This document shows positions 24,525-34,290 of a stretch of 64,000 nucleotides of DNA, piece by piece (the stretch's first letter is position 1; every line of letters starts with the position of its first letter). The notes beneath the pieces were generated by a model. The model was not told where the DNA came from. It saw only the letters and a program-made list of their open reading frames with translations, and ran no database searches. The DNA is from Desulfotomaculum sp. Lineage in GTDB: Bacteria; Bacillota; Desulfotomaculia; Desulfotomaculales; Desulfallaceae. The stretch is taken from contig JAENYQ010000002.1 in assembly GCA_016841675.1 (NCBI GenBank), forward strand, positions 62,001-126,000. Direction: 5' to 3'. The position numbers and the translations under genes are program-made.

Positions 24525-24842
24525 GGAATTACACCACCTTACTATTCAAAACACCGTCAGGAGGGCCACCTGCAGCCCTCCCAAATTACAGCTTATTTTA
24601 TAATTTCATAACCATCCATGTATTCTACGTGCATGCATAAAATCCTGTTACAAAATTTTTTTTGTTGCCCTCATGCGGGGGGTGCCCCTACGATTTAGAT
24701 TCCTATGGCTACCCAAATAAGTTTTTAGAGCTGTCATCCTGAACCTAGCGAAGGATCTTAAAACAAGATTCTTCACTTCGTTCAGAATGACATTCAAATT
24801 GTTAGGATTATTTGATTACTGACTTCTGACTTCTGTGAATAA
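24525..24842. other. dnaK-dnaJ intergenic gap with dispersed repeats
   Basis: An unusually long gap inside a heat-shock operon. It holds one 61-base imperfect palindrome of the GAACGAAG family (24732-24792) and a short run of TGACTTC repeats (24819-24837) just past the dnaK stop. No gene, and no second CIRCE, is visible. Confidence 0.6.
24732..24792. repeat. Dispersed palindromic repeat (GAACGAAG family)
   Basis: TGTCATCCTGAACCTAGCGAAG at the left faces CTTCACTTCGTTCAGAATGACA at the right, with ATCTT/AAGAT near the loop. It is a short relative of the copies at 16894, 38741 and 51391. Confidence 0.8.
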
Positions 24843-26702
24843 TTATTTATCCTTTTTCTGGTCGCCGTCAACTTCATACTCGGCATCCACTACATTTTCT
24901 TTGTCATTGGCTGCGCCCGCAGCGCCGCCTTCCTGGTCGCCGGAGGGATTGGCCTGCTCCTGGGCGGCTTGCTGTTGTTGGTATAGGGCAGTGGTCAACT
25001 CGTAAAGAGGCTTGGTCAGCTCCTCAACAGCGCTCTTGAGCTTTTCACTGTCATCGCTTTGGAGGGCTTCTTTTACCTTCTCCGCTGCGTTATTTACCTC
25101 GTCTACTTTAGCCTGGTCGGCTTTGTCACCCAGGTCCTTAATTGTTTTCTCGGCCTGGTAAATCATAGTGTCTGCCTGGTTGCGAAGTTCCACCAACTCT
25201 TTGCGCTTAAGGTCAGCATCGGCGTTTTTCTCGGCTTCTTTAACCATTTTTTCAATATCTTCGTCACTTAAGCCCGAACCGCCAGAAATTGTAATGCTTT
25301 GGCTCTTGCCGGTACCTTTGTCTTTGGCTGATACATTGACAATACCGTTTACATCAATGTCAAATGAAACTTCGATTTGAGGTACACCCCGGGGCGCCGG
25401 TGGTATGCCGGCCAGTTGGAAACGCCCCAGTGTCTTGTTGTCTGATGCCATGGAACGCTCGCCCTGCAGCACATGAATTTCCACCGTGGTCTGTCCGTCA
25501 GCGGCGGTGGAAAAGACTTGGCTCTTAGAAGTCGGTATCGTGGTGTTACGGTCAATGAGCTTGGTCAACACGCCGCCCAAGGTCTCAATACCCAAGGATA
25601 GCGGGGTTACGTCAAGCAGCAGTACGTCCTTAACCTCACCGGCCAATACGCCGGCCTGGATGGCTGCACCGATGGCCACGCACTCGTCCGGATTAATCCC
25701 CTTGTGTGGATCTTTTTTTAAGTATTTTTTAATCTCTTCCTGCACCGCCGGTGTTCGGGTTGACCCGCCCACCAGCAGAATCCTGTCTATATCCTTTGGT
25801 TCCAGTCCGGAGTCGGACATGGCTTGTCTGGTGGGACCCATGGTTTTTTCCACCATGTCGGCGGTAAGTTCGTCGAACTTAGCCCGGGTAAGGTTAATGT
25901 CCAGGTGTTTGGGGCCGTTGGCGTCGGCGGTGATAAAGGGCAAGTTGACGTTGGCGGTGACCACGCCGCTCAGTTCAACTTTAGCCTTTTCGGCCGCATC
26001 TTTCAGACGCTGCATAGCCATCCGGTCTTTTTTCAGATCAATACCGGATTCCTTTTTAAACTCGCTCAGCAGGTATTCGACAACCCGCTGGTCAAAATCG
26101 TCCCCGCCCAGGCGGTTATTACCGCTGGTGGCTTTAACCTCAAACACCCCTTCACCCAGTTCCAGAATGGATACATCGAAAGTGCCGCCACCCAGGTCGA
26201 ATACCAGAATGGTCTGGTCTTCACCCTTTTCCAACCCGTAAGCCAGGGCTGCCGCCGTGGGCTCGTTGATAATGCGCAGCACTTCAAGGCCGGCAATCTT
26301 GCCGGCGTCTTTGGTGGCCTGGCGCTGGGCGTCAGTGAAGTAGGCCGGCACCGTAATAACCGCCTGGGTCACTTTTTCGCCCAGGTATGCTTCAGCGTCG
26401 GTCTTTAGTTTTTGTAGTATCATAGCCGAAATTTCCGGCGGTGAATAATCTTTTCCATCTATATTTACTTTGTGGTCGTTGCCCATATACCTTTTAATAG
26501 ATGATACTGTCCGGTCATAATTGCTAACCGCCTGGTTTTTGGCTACCTGGCCCACCAGACGCTCACCGGTCTTGGAAAATCCCACCACGGACGGAGTAGT
26601 ACGTCCGCCCTCGGCATTAGGTATAACCACCGCTTCGCCGCCTTCCATGACGGCCATACAGGAGTTGGTGGTTCCCAGGTCGATTCCCAGCACTTTGGCC
26701 AT
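24843..26702 (-). CDS. dnaK: Chaperone DnaK (Hsp70)
   Basis: DnaK is the ATP-driven Hsp70 chaperone. At 619 residues it shows all signatures: [17 protein letters not shown] at the N-terminus, [16 protein letters not shown], and [14 protein letters not shown] in the nucleotide-binding domain, then the [14 protein letters not shown] linker, a substrate-binding domain and a Gln-rich lid ending [10 protein letters not shown]. The AGGAGG site lies 12 bases before ATG 26702. Order hrcA-grpE-dnaK-dnaJ is standard, though the gaps on both sides of dnaK carry repeats. Confidence 0.98.
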   Translation of the reverse strand: MAKVLGIDLGTTNSCMAVMEGGEAVVIPNAEGGRTTPSVVGFSKTGERLVGQVAKNQAVSNYDRTVSSIKRYMGNDHKVNIDGKDYSPPEISAMILQKLKTDAEAYLGEKVTQAVITVPAYFTDAQRQATKDAGKIAGLEVLRIINEPTAAALAYGLEKGEDQTILVFDLGGGTFDVSILELGEGVFEVKATSGNNRLGGDDFDQRVVEYLLSEFKKESGIDLKKDRMAMQRLKDAAEKAKVELSGVVTANVNLPFITADANGPKHLDINLTRAKFDELTADMVEKTMGPTRQAMSDSGLEPKDIDRILLVGGSTRTPAVQEEIKKYLKKDPHKGINPDECVAIGAAIQAGVLAGEVKDVLLLDVTPLSLGIETLGGVLTKLIDRNTTIPTSKSQVFSTAADGQTTVEIHVLQGERSMASDNKTLGRFQLAGIPPAPRGVPQIEVSFDIDVNGIVNVSAKDKGTGKSQSITISGGSGLSDEDIEKMVKEAEKNADADLKRKELVELRNQADTMIYQAEKTIKDLGDKADQAKVDEVNNAAEKVKEALQSDDSEKLKSAVEELTKPLYELTTALYQQQQAAQEQANPSGDQEGGAAGAANDKENVVDAEYEVDGDQKKDK

Positions 26703-26739
26703 TTTAAAATATCGCCTCCTGTTAAAATTCAGGTATCAG

Positions 26740-26914
26740 AATTCAGTAGTCAGAAGTCAGAATTCTGAATTCACAATGCCCTGATAATTGCTCCTGCCAT
26801 TAAAACACAAACAGGTTCACTTTCTGAAATACCAGTAAGTCTTCAAATCTTGTCGTTTGTTCTCTCATTCTGACTACTGACTACTGACTACTGACTCCTT
26901 ACTACTGACTACTG
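26740..26914. repeat. CTGACTA short tandem repeats between grpE and dnaK
   Basis: Two clusters (26740-26773 and 26867-26914) consist of seven-base units of TACTGAC type and the related TCAGAAGTCAG. Similar runs recur at 24819-24837, 41341-41358 and 41446-41462. They have no coding potential. Confidence 0.75.
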
Positions 26915-26917
26915 CAT

Positions 26918-27532
26918 TCATTCCGCCTTCGCCACCGTGACCATGGCCGGCCGCAGCAGTTTATCCTTGAGGTAATAACCTCGACGCAACTCGGAAATCA
27001 CCGTATTATCAGGATACTGATCGGTACTTTCCTGCATCGCCGCCTCATGCTTGGTGGGATCGAACTGCTGGCCCTGGGCTTCCACGGGTGTAAGTCCCTC
27101 CTTTTGCAGCACATCCAACAGCTGTCGGTAAATCATTTCCACACCCTCTACCACTTTGGTCGGATCCTGACCTTTAGCACCTAGGGCCAATTGAAAGTTG
27201 TCCAACACCGGTAGCATGGACTCGCAAAGAGTCGCCGATGCGTACCTGGCAAAGTCTTCCCGTTCCCTGGCTGTTCGGCGGCGATAGTTATCAAAGTCGG
27301 CCTGCAATCGCAGCAGTCGGTTGTAGTGTTCCTCAGCTACAGCCTTTTGCTCTTGCAGTTCCTTTTGCAGCCGCTCAATTTCAGACTGTTCACCGGATTC
27401 TTCGTGAATTAGTTCCCCTTCCACAGCTTCTTCAGTAGCCAAATTTTCATCCACCGGAATGTCTTTTACCTCGGCATCCGGCTCCCCCAAAGACTGCTCC
27501 CTGGCTTGCTTGTTTTCATTCTCCTTGGACAA
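26918..27532 (-). CDS. grpE: Nucleotide exchange factor GrpE
   Basis: GrpE releases ADP from DnaK. The 204-residue protein has an acidic N-terminal tail, a long coiled-coil helix (IERLQKELQEQKAVAEEHYNR), and the conserved core LRLQADFDNYRRRTAREREDF, LLPVLDNFQLAL and RRGYYLKDKLLRPAMVTVAK at the C-terminus. The start is TTG 27532, about nine bases after GGGGGTG. It is 60 bases after hrcA. Confidence 0.97.
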   Translation of the reverse strand: MSKENENKQAREQSLGEPDAEVKDIPVDENLATEEAVEGELIHEESGEQSEIERLQKELQEQKAVAEEHYNRLLRLQADFDNYRRRTAREREDFARYASATLCESMLPVLDNFQLALGAKGQDPTKVVEGVEMIYRQLLDVLQKEGLTPVEAQGQQFDPTKHEAAMQESTDQYPDNTVISELRRGYYLKDKLLRPAMVTVAKAE

Positions 27533-27592
27533 TAGTAGTCACCCCCGTTCCCGCTACTAAAAACGACCGGTACAGCTTAAACAATCAAAACC

Positions 27593-28636
27593 TTACTTGC
27601 CTCGGCCGCGTAATAATCGTTCCATCACCAGCGACAGGTTGCTGGTAATATACTCCACTACTGCATAAGCCCTGGCGTAATCCATCCTGGTGGGTCCCAA
27701 CAGACCGATACCCCCCACTGGTTTCCCGTCCATACCATAACTGGCCATCACCACACTACAGTCTTTAATGCGTTCATTATCCAACTCTTCGCCAATACGC
27801 ACCGTCACACCACGCGCATCAAAAACGCCTTCAATAATGTTGGACAGTTCTTTTTCCTGCTCTAAGAGGCTAAGCAGTGTTTTAACCTTTTCCACATTGT
27901 GAAACTCGGGCTGATTCAGGATATTGAATATCCCGCCCAGGTATACCTTTTCCCCGGTCTTGACAGTCAGACTTTCCTGGATTAGGTCCATGGCCATATT
28001 CAGCACATGCTTTTGCCTGGCCAGTTCAAAATAAATTTCTTTAATCAGCGTCAGGCGAATGTTCTTAATAGACTTGCCCTGCAGTTTGTGATTTAAAACT
28101 CTGGATATTGTATCCAAATCATCCGGACCAATGGTGTCGGGTACATCAATAATGCGGTGCTGCACGGCGCCGGAATCGCTGACCAATACCACCATAGCCT
28201 GACCCGGCCCCATATGAATGATCTGGATGTGTCTAAAAGTGCCCTTGCCGTAGTGAGTGGTCAACACCACTGCCGTATAATTGGTGATCTGGGACAACAA
28301 ATTACCGGTGCGTCTAAGTACTTCGCCTACATCCTGCACTTTGGTCAAGTAGCTGTTCAGGACCATTTTTTCTTCATCCAGCGTCAGTTCTTCACGTTTC
28401 ATCAAATGATCTACGTAATATCGGTAACCCCTGTCTGATGGAACCCGGCCGGCGGATGTGTATGGTTGTTCAATAAAGCCCATTTCCTCTAGATCAGCCA
28501 TTTCGTTGCGGATGGTAGCGGGGCTAACGCCTAGTTTGTATTTCCTGGCAATGGTACGCGAACCCACCGGCTCGGCAGTAGCGATGTAATCCTGCACGAT
28601 AGCCAATAACACGTTCTTTTTCCTGGCGTCCAGCAC
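27593..28636 (-). CDS. hrcA: Heat-inducible transcription repressor HrcA
   Basis: HrcA represses class I heat-shock genes by binding CIRCE. The N-terminal winged helix reads LGVSPATIRNEMADLEEMGFIEQPYTSAGRVPSDRGYRYYVD, and the GAF-like domain follows to the end. About 347 residues. I choose GTG 28636 (start MLDARKK), eight bases after GGGGG; the track GTG at 28645 overlaps that box. A CIRCE operator lies just upstream, so it represses its own operon. Confidence 0.96.
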   Translation of the reverse strand: MLDARKKNVLLAIVQDYIATAEPVGSRTIARKYKLGVSPATIRNEMADLEEMGFIEQPYTSAGRVPSDRGYRYYVDHLMKREELTLDEEKMVLNSYLTKVQDVGEVLRRTGNLLSQITNYTAVVLTTHYGKGTFRHIQIIHMGPGQAMVVLVSDSGAVQHRIIDVPDTIGPDDLDTISRVLNHKLQGKSIKNIRLTLIKEIYFELARQKHVLNMAMDLIQESLTVKTGEKVYLGGIFNILNQPEFHNVEKVKTLLSLLEQEKELSNIIEGVFDARGVTVRIGEELDNERIKDCSVVMASYGMDGKPVGGIGLLGPTRMDYARAYAVVEYITSNLSLVMERLLRGRGK

Positions 28637-28652
28637 TGCAAACACCCCCTTG

Positions 28653-28679
28653 TTAGCACTCTATTATATTGAGTGCTAA
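28653..28679 (-). promoter_or_regulatory. CIRCE operator of hrcA-grpE-dnaK-dnaJ
   Basis: TTAGCACTC and GAGTGCTAA are separated by exactly nine bases, a perfect CIRCE. It lies 16 bases upstream of the hrcA start codon and downstream of the promoter, where HrcA would block transcription. Confidence 0.97.
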
Positions 28680-28691
28680 CACCTACTTAAA

Positions 28692-28720
28692 AACATAGCA
28701 CCGTTAAATCCATTTGTCAA
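28692..28720 (-). promoter_or_regulatory. Sigma-A promoter of the hrcA operon
   Basis: TTGACA (complement of 28715-28720) and TATGTT (28692-28697) are 17 bases apart on the minus strand, directly upstream of CIRCE. The -35 box overlaps the last codons of hemW. Confidence 0.85.
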
Positions 28721-29901
28721 GATTTTGTAAAGGGTACGAACTCAGCCATTACCGTATTAGCCACCGCCAGACCGCGGCGGGTCAGGCGCAGGTGATTTGC
28801 ATTTATTTCTAATAAATTAGCCCCTGATAACCGCGCCACCAGTTCGGGGTATACCTGATCCAGGGTAACGCCAAAACGCTCCCGAAAACTATCCAGGTCA
28901 AGCCCCGTAGACAGCCGCAGCCCCAAGAAAACTGTTTCAAATATGTCGTTTTGTTCACTAAGCTCTTCGCACCGGATTATCGGCAAGGACCCGCCGGCCA
29001 GCACAGCCAGGTAATTGTCCAGCCGTTCTTCGTTAGCCAGGCGCCGCATGTCCAGACGGGAATGGGCGGCAGGACCCAGGCCCAGGTAACCGCCGTTGTG
29101 CCAATAAACCAAATTGTGCCGGCACTCCCGGCCCAAACGCGCGAAATTGGATATCTCATAATGCTCGAAACCGGCGTGTTGCAGCGTATCAATAGCCGCA
29201 TAGTACATATCCAACTGCAAATCCTCATCACAGGGCTGCAAAGTACCGTCATCCACCATGGCGCAAAGTGGGGTCCCGGTTTCCAATTGCAAACCGTAAG
29301 CAGATATGTGTTCGGGCCGCAGCGCAATTATTTTTTCCAGGCAGCCCAGCCAGCCAGCCCGGGTTTGGCCGGGCACCCCGAAGATTAAATCCAGGTTGAT
29401 GTTGTCAAATCCGGCTTCCCGAGCCTGCCGCACCGCTTCCACGGTCTGCTGATGGGAATGAATACGACCCAGGGTTCGCAGCGTGTTTGAGCAACAGGCC
29501 TGAGCGCCCAAGCTTAGTCTATTAACTCCACTGCGGCGCAGTGCCTCCAACCCGGCCCGGTGCACAGTGCCGGGATTAGCCTCCACTGTGTACTCCAAAT
29601 CCGGGGCCAGATTAAAATGCCGCTCCACATTAGTTATTATTTCCCCCAACCCGCCTGATGATAAGCAAGTAGGCGTACCGCCACCGATAAAAACGGTGGA
29701 CAATGTCCACCGTTCACCGGCCACGTTTTTTTCCCACAGTGCCATTTCCCGTTCCAAGCCGGCCAAATACTCACTTTCGCCATCACTGCTGTACGGATAA
29801 GAAATGAAATCGCAGTACAGGCACTTACGGACGCAAAAAGGTACGTGGATATATAATGAAGATGGAAGATCAGGCGTGGATAACAGCAGTTCTTCAGGCA
29901 T
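28717..29901 (-). CDS. hemW: HemW-like radical SAM heme chaperone
   Basis: This is HemW (formerly called an oxygen-independent coproporphyrinogen III oxidase), a radical-SAM protein that handles heme. The cluster motif is CVRKCLYC near the start (HVPFCVRKCLYCDFISYP), and GGGTPTCL and NINLDLIFGVPGQT are family markers. HemW differs from true HemN by having no extra Cys after this motif. About 394 residues from ATG 29901 (the track starts at GTG 29913). It overlaps the end of the 77-residue gene upstream. Confidence 0.9.
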   Translation of the reverse strand: MPEELLLSTPDLPSSLYIHVPFCVRKCLYCDFISYPYSSDGESEYLAGLEREMALWEKNVAGERWTLSTVFIGGGTPTCLSSGGLGEIITNVERHFNLAPDLEYTVEANPGTVHRAGLEALRRSGVNRLSLGAQACCSNTLRTLGRIHSHQQTVEAVRQAREAGFDNINLDLIFGVPGQTRAGWLGCLEKIIALRPEHISAYGLQLETGTPLCAMVDDGTLQPCDEDLQLDMYYAAIDTLQHAGFEHYEISNFARLGRECRHNLVYWHNGGYLGLGPAAHSRLDMRRLANEERLDNYLAVLAGGSLPIIRCEELSEQNDIFETVFLGLRLSTGLDLDSFRERFGVTLDQVYPELVARLSGANLLEINANHLRLTRRGLAVANTVMAEFVPFTKS

Positions 29902-30127
29902 TATCAGCGGCACCTATTTTTTCGCGCAGGCGTACGACCAGCTTTTCTTCGCCCGCAGGTTCTTGAAGCTGTTTCTTAACCTCTCGCCAAACTTCCGGGC
30001 ACTTGGCGTCAGTAACACCAACGATCTCCCGCACCGCCCGGTCCACCCGGCGTCTTTCTTCCTTGGTTGTGGGGGTAACGCCCGCCTTCTGCATCACCCC
30101 ACCCAGGTGACGTAAGTAGCAACTCAT
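29894..30127 (-). CDS. Conserved hypothetical protein between lepA and hemW, 77 aa
   Basis: A small, charged, probably all-helical protein: MSCYLRHLGGVMQKAG, then TKEERRRVDRAVREIVG and CPEVWREVKKQLQE. I recognise no named family, but a similar small gene at this position would be typical of Peptococcaceae. The track frame starts 18 codons upstream inside an inverted repeat (MCVKETVPLTH is translated repeat). ATG 30127, behind AGAGGTG, is preferred. It overlaps the hemW start by eight bases, suggesting coupling. Confidence 0.7.
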   Translation of the reverse strand: MSCYLRHLGGVMQKAGVTPTTKEERRRVDRAVREIVGVTDAKCPEVWREVKKQLQEPAGEEKLVVRLREKIGAADNA

Positions 30128-30148
30128 AACAACACCTCTTTCTTTAGG

Positions 30149-30220
30149 GTGTGTCAGGGGGACGGTTTCTTTGACACACATGGTTTAAAGTGTGTCAAAG
30201 AAACCGTCCCCCTGACACAC
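30149..30220. repeat. 31-bp perfect inverted repeat (REP-like)
   Basis: Two 31-base arms (GTGTGTCAGGGGGACGG... and its complement) flank a ten-base loop. Each arm also begins and ends with GTGTGTC/GACACAC, making a nested palindrome. Such sequences resemble REP elements mobilised by RAYT-type transposases. It lies between lepA and the small gene, and its arm is translated in the spurious upstream extension. Confidence 0.9.
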
Positions 30221-30228
30221 CAGCTTGA

Positions 30229-32037
30229 TTATTCGTCGCGGATATTTAGTACGGCCATGAAGGCTTCCTGGGGTATCTCTACGTTACCCACCTGCTTCAT
30301 CCGCTTCTTGCCTTCTTTTTGTTTTTCCAGCAGCTTGCGCTTGCGGGTGATATCACCGCCGTAGCACTTGGCCAGCACATCCTTACGGCGAGCCCGGATG
30401 TTTTCCCGGGCAATAATTTTGTTTCCAATGGCGGCCTGGATCGGTATTTCAAACATTTGACGGGGAATTAACCCCCGCAATTTTTCCACCAGGGCGCGAC
30501 CACGGTGGTATGACTTTTCATGGTGCACTATGGTGCTTAAGGCGTCCATCGGCTCACCGTTGACCATGATATCCATCTTCACCAGGTTGGACGCCCGGTA
30601 GCCGGCTACTTCGTAGTCAAGTGAGGCGTAACCACGGGTCCGGGACTTCAAATGGTCAAAGAAGTCATATATTATTTCGCTCAATGGTAGCTCGTACTTG
30701 AGCATTACCCTACTAGTACCCATGTAAACCATGTCTTTATACGTACCCCGGCGGTCCTGGCACAGTTCCATCACCGCCCCCACAAATTCATGGGGCACCA
30801 TCACGGTAGCCGACACAATCGGTTCTTCAACTGACTCTATGCTGCCACTGACTGGCATTTTATTGGGGTTGTCAATTTCGATTACTTCGCCGGTAGTGGT
30901 GTTGACCCGGTAAACCACGCTGGGGGCGGTGGTAATTAGGTTTAACCCGTACTCCCGTTCCAAACGTTCCTGGACTATCTCCATGTGCAGCAGCCCCAGG
31001 AAACCACAGCGAAACCCGAATCCCAGGGCGTCAGATGTTTCGGGGTCGTAAATCAGGGAGGCGTCGTTCAGCTTCAGCTTGTCCAGGGCGTCCCGCAGCT
31101 CCTCGTACTCCGCCGACTCCACCGGATACAAGCCGCAGTAAACCATGGGCTTGACTTGGCGGTAGCCCGGCAGCGGGGCGGCGGCGGGCTGAGCGGCATT
31201 AGTGACGGTGTCACCCACCTGGGTATCTTTCACGTTTTTCATGCTGGCATTTAAAAAACCTACCTCGCCAGGTTTTAGTTCATCTACTACTACGGGAGCA
31301 GGCCTGAACACGCCCACTTCGTTAATCTCAAACTCTTTGCCGGTGGCCATCATTCTAATTTGCATCCCCTTGGTAATGCGGCCATGCACGACCCGGATAT
31401 ACGCAATCACACCTTTGTAAGGATCGTAGTGGGAATCAAAGATTAGCGCCTGCAGCGGGGCATCCTCGTCGCCCTGGGGCGGCGGGATCCGGTGTACTAT
31501 CTGCTCCAGGATATCCTCAACCCCGGTGCCGGTTTTTGCCGAAGCAGAAATAGCATCGGAGGCGTCCAGTCCGATTACTTCCTCAATTTCCTGCCGCACC
31601 CGCTCGGGCTCGGCGGCGGGCAGATCAATTTTATTAATCACCGGAATAATTTCCAAATCGTGATCTAAAGCCATATACACATTGGCCAGAGTCTGGGCCT
31701 CGATGCCCTGGGCTGAATCCACCACCAACACAGCCCCTTCACAGGCTGCCAGACTTCGGGATACCTCATAGGTAAAATCCACGTGACCCGGTGTGTCAAT
31801 CAAGTTCAATACATACTCACGGCCATCCCTAGCTCGGTATTCTAGGCGCACAGCCTGTAGTTTAATAGTGATGCCCCGTTCACGTTCCAAATCCATATTG
31901 TCTAATACTTGCTCGGTCATTTGACGCTGGGACAGAGCCCCGGTAATCTCCAACAACCTGTCCGCCAGGGTAGATTTACCGTGGTCGATATGGGCTATAA
32001 TACAAAAATTTCTAATACGTTCCTGGTCTCTCTCCAA
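30229..32037 (-). CDS. lepA: Elongation factor 4 (LepA)
   Basis: LepA is a translational GTPase that acts on stalled or assembling ribosomes. At 602 residues it has HIDHGKST in the first 23 residues, [24 protein letters not shown], the EF-G-like domains, and the LepA-specific C-terminus ([23 protein letters not shown]). The start is TTG 32037, seven bases after GAGGAG. It precedes hemW, the usual Firmicute order. Confidence 0.97.
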   Translation of the reverse strand: MERDQERIRNFCIIAHIDHGKSTLADRLLEITGALSQRQMTEQVLDNMDLERERGITIKLQAVRLEYRARDGREYVLNLIDTPGHVDFTYEVSRSLAACEGAVLVVDSAQGIEAQTLANVYMALDHDLEIIPVINKIDLPAAEPERVRQEIEEVIGLDASDAISASAKTGTGVEDILEQIVHRIPPPQGDEDAPLQALIFDSHYDPYKGVIAYIRVVHGRITKGMQIRMMATGKEFEINEVGVFRPAPVVVDELKPGEVGFLNASMKNVKDTQVGDTVTNAAQPAAAPLPGYRQVKPMVYCGLYPVESAEYEELRDALDKLKLNDASLIYDPETSDALGFGFRCGFLGLLHMEIVQERLEREYGLNLITTAPSVVYRVNTTTGEVIEIDNPNKMPVSGSIESVEEPIVSATVMVPHEFVGAVMELCQDRRGTYKDMVYMGTSRVMLKYELPLSEIIYDFFDHLKSRTRGYASLDYEVAGYRASNLVKMDIMVNGEPMDALSTIVHHEKSYHRGRALVEKLRGLIPRQMFEIPIQAAIGNKIIARENIRARRKDVLAKCYGGDITRKRKLLEKQKEGKKRMKQVGNVEIPQEAFMAVLNIRDE

Positions 32038-32233
32038 CGGAAAGCTCCTCTCCCTCTGTTCATGGCAGTTAAAACATTCATCATATTATAGCATTTGACG
32101 GGGGAGCATGAAAAGGACGTTAAGCTTAAAAGGGGGCACCCTTCAGGGCCCCAAAATGTGCAATATGGTTTATATAATGAAGACAAAAATTAACTTAATT
32201 AATACCATTAACGGATCGACATGCTTGATATTG

Positions 32234-32635
32234 TTAATCCTGCAGCCATTTTTTAAACTGATTTAAAGTTTCCAGAGTGATGTGCCTGGCTTCTTGGGCA
32301 GCGTTTACGGCTTTCTCCAGCCAATTATTTGTACTTATCTCCTGCTTTACTACGGCAGTCCACCCGTTTATTTCGTACATGACCGGTTTTGCTTTTTCAC
32401 CCAACTGCTGCGCCAGTTGGCCCGTTTGTTCCCTATCTACTCGAAAATGCAGATTTTCGCCCAGCAAACGAATACCCAGTTGTTCTTTTTCCAATTGCCA
32501 TTCCAACAAATGCAATGGATGTTGAGGATCAACAAGCCGGTTAAAATGGGTCAACGAAACACTGACACCAAAAAGCACCAGGCCAAGAAAAACACCCAGG
32601 CTGGCTATAATTACTTTATTGGTTAGATCCGCCAT
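32234..32635 (-). CDS. Hypothetical membrane-anchored protein, 133 aa
   Basis: One N-terminal transmembrane helix (VIIASLGVFLGLVLFGVSVSLTHF) is followed by a soluble, Gln-rich, helical domain (LLEWQLEKEQLGIRLLGENLHFRVDREQTG). No family recognised. GGGTGATTTT precedes ATG 32635. It lies downstream of spoIIP on the same strand, beyond a repeat-filled gap, and upstream of lepA, so a sporulation or envelope role is possible but unproven. Confidence 0.7.
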   Translation of the reverse strand: MADLTNKVIIASLGVFLGLVLFGVSVSLTHFNRLVDPQHPLHLLEWQLEKEQLGIRLLGENLHFRVDREQTGQLAQQLGEKAKPVMYEINGWTAVVKQEISTNNWLEKAVNAAQEARHITLETLNQFKKWLQD

Positions 32636-32947
32636 AAAATCACCCGATTAATTACGTTTTTAAACTTTGCTTCGTTACTACTTGTATTATTGCCACTTGT
32701 TCAACCGGGTAATCCACCGGGTTATAGCGGAAAGGGGACACACCTCCTAATTAGGAAAGGGGACACACCTCCTGCGGAGGAATGTCCCCAACTTATGAAT
32801 GTCCTCAACTTATGAATGTCATTAATTTATGAATGTCATTAATTTGTGAATGTCATCAACGTGAATGTCCAATTTATGAATTCACTAATGGAATGTTTCT
32901 CAACTCGTGTATGTCCGCAATTATATGTCCCTAATTTATTGTGATGC
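32636..32947. other. Repeat-filled gap between spoIIP and the anchored protein gene
   Basis: No gene. Nearly the whole gap is taken by the GGGGACA element (32727-32937). Confidence 0.7.
32727..32937 (-). repeat. GGGGACA-type repeat element (copy 2) with tandem TTATGAATGTC units
   Basis: Two GGGGACACACCTCC units and a CCTCCTGCGGAGG palindrome are followed by at least five imperfect units of AATTTATGAATGTCATT (period about 17-19 bases), decaying to the right. Read on the minus strand it matches 11888-11980. The unit count differs between copies, suggesting tandem expansion. Confidence 0.85.
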
Positions 32948-34054
32948 TTAGTTTTCAGTATTAGCTTCCAGGCTGCGTTTGACCATCTCAGCTACCGGGC
33001 CGGCCAGCAGACGGCCGGTTCGTACGGCCTCTTCGGTGGAATTGCTGACGCTGCCTACCTCCAGCAATATGGCGCCGGGATGCAGAAACTGGTTGTAACG
33101 ACCTTCTTTAATTTGCACACCAAGGCACAGCCCCGGGTGCTGTTTTTCCATCTCGGCAGCCAGTTCCCGGGCAAAATCATAATTTTCTCGCCAGGCGGGA
33201 AAAGGAGAGCGGGCATCTGAACCGACCACGATCAGCACAGGTGCCACTTCCTGCCCGTGGACAGTCACTAGGCTGTTTTCCCTGGATTTGCCGGCATCCC
33301 GGTGAATATCCAGCACCACTTGAAGTGACGGGTTATTCTCTAAGAGTTCGGTTAAGGTTTCCTGTGACCGGACATAAGACTCGGCATAGATGTTGTCATT
33401 TATGGTATCTGAGCGGGCCACCCGAATGCCATGGTTTTCTTCCAACTCCTGCTGCAGAGCCTCGCCCACTTTAACCACACCGCCCTTTTTGCCTTGCAAA
33501 CGTTCCATGCCGTCTGTCAGTGCATACGTCTCACCGGTATGGGTAAAGTACACGGCTACCAGGTTTTCTTCCGAGAGGTTGGCGGTGGCTGTATTTTCTT
33601 CTGCCTCGTCATCAGACAGCGGCACTACAGAGGGTTCCGGTGCGGCTACAGCCACCGATTCCTGATCCGAAACAAAAAATTTGGCATCTAAAAGCGGCAT
33701 TTGCGACTGCAGTATGTGCAATGGCTGCTCCCTATCCAATGTGAACAAGCCAAGCAAGGGCTTGACCGTCTCGCTCGGGGAAACCAATCGGGGCAGACTT
33801 TCTGCCTCACCTGCCCAGGCCATCATGGGTATCCCGGCTTGTAAGATATTACGAAGACTGCTATCACTCCAATTAATAATTGAACTGGTTAAAACGGGCT
33901 TGTCCGCTTTGTCCGCCCCTGTGGTCGGTGTGCAGTCGGCCAGATACAATAACAGCCTGAAAAGCACGGCCAGCAAAAAAAATATTGCTATTGCCGGCCC
34001 GATTAACCGTCGCCACCAGTTACGGCGGTAACTATAAGAATAACTAGTATACAT
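32948..34054 (-). CDS. spoIIP: Stage II sporulation protein P (SpoIIP)
   Basis: SpoIIP is a membrane-bound peptidoglycan amidase/endopeptidase that, with SpoIID and SpoIIM, drives forespore engulfment. A single N-terminal transmembrane segment (LIGPAIAIFFLLAVLFRLLLYL) leads to a linker and the catalytic C-terminal domain: VAVYFTHTGETY holds the amidase-type His, QVVLDIHRDAGK the conserved His-Arg-Asp, and FLHPGAILLEVGSVSNSTEEA the Glu. I choose ATG 34054, seven bases behind GGGGG; the track starts two codons earlier. Confidence 0.93.
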   Translation of the reverse strand: MYTSYSYSYRRNWWRRLIGPAIAIFFLLAVLFRLLLYLADCTPTTGADKADKPVLTSSIINWSDSSLRNILQAGIPMMAWAGEAESLPRLVSPSETVKPLLGLFTLDREQPLHILQSQMPLLDAKFFVSDQESVAVAAPEPSVVPLSDDEAEENTATANLSEENLVAVYFTHTGETYALTDGMERLQGKKGGVVKVGEALQQELEENHGIRVARSDTINDNIYAESYVRSQETLTELLENNPSLQVVLDIHRDAGKSRENSLVTVHGQEVAPVLIVVGSDARSPFPAWRENYDFARELAAEMEKQHPGLCLGVQIKEGRYNQFLHPGAILLEVGSVSNSTEEAVRTGRLLAGPVAEMVKRSLEANTEN

Positions 34055-34254
34055 AAACATACCCCCAGTGGGACATGTTTAATCTTATGTTCCTGACGGG
34101 TTATTTATTACTCACTTGTACAGTGGCGAAACTAAAATAAACACAATTCGACACCCTCATGGATAAAATTACAATATATAATGCACATTACATAGCACAT
34201 CACCCTAACTTTTAACGGACCCCAGTCAGGCATTCTTTGACACAAAAAAAGAAT

Positions 34255-34284
34255 CAACCCCGCCGGGGTAAAAGGGCGGGGTTG
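34255..34284. terminator. Terminator downstream of the holin-like gene
   Basis: CAACCCCGCC and GGCGGGGTTG form a ten-base-pair stem; the minus-strand copy is followed by ATTCTTTTTTT, so it ends the gene starting at 34632. Confidence 0.85.
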
Positions 34285-34290
34285 TTCTTT

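Noticed and set aside
25486-26241. Long plus-strand ORF opposite dnaK
   Set aside because: Shadow frame of a highly conserved gene, rich in Ser and Pro, with no ribosome site.
30130-30181. N-terminal extension of the 77-residue gene to 30181
   Set aside because: The extra residues are translated from the REP-like palindrome; ATG 30127 has its own ribosome site.
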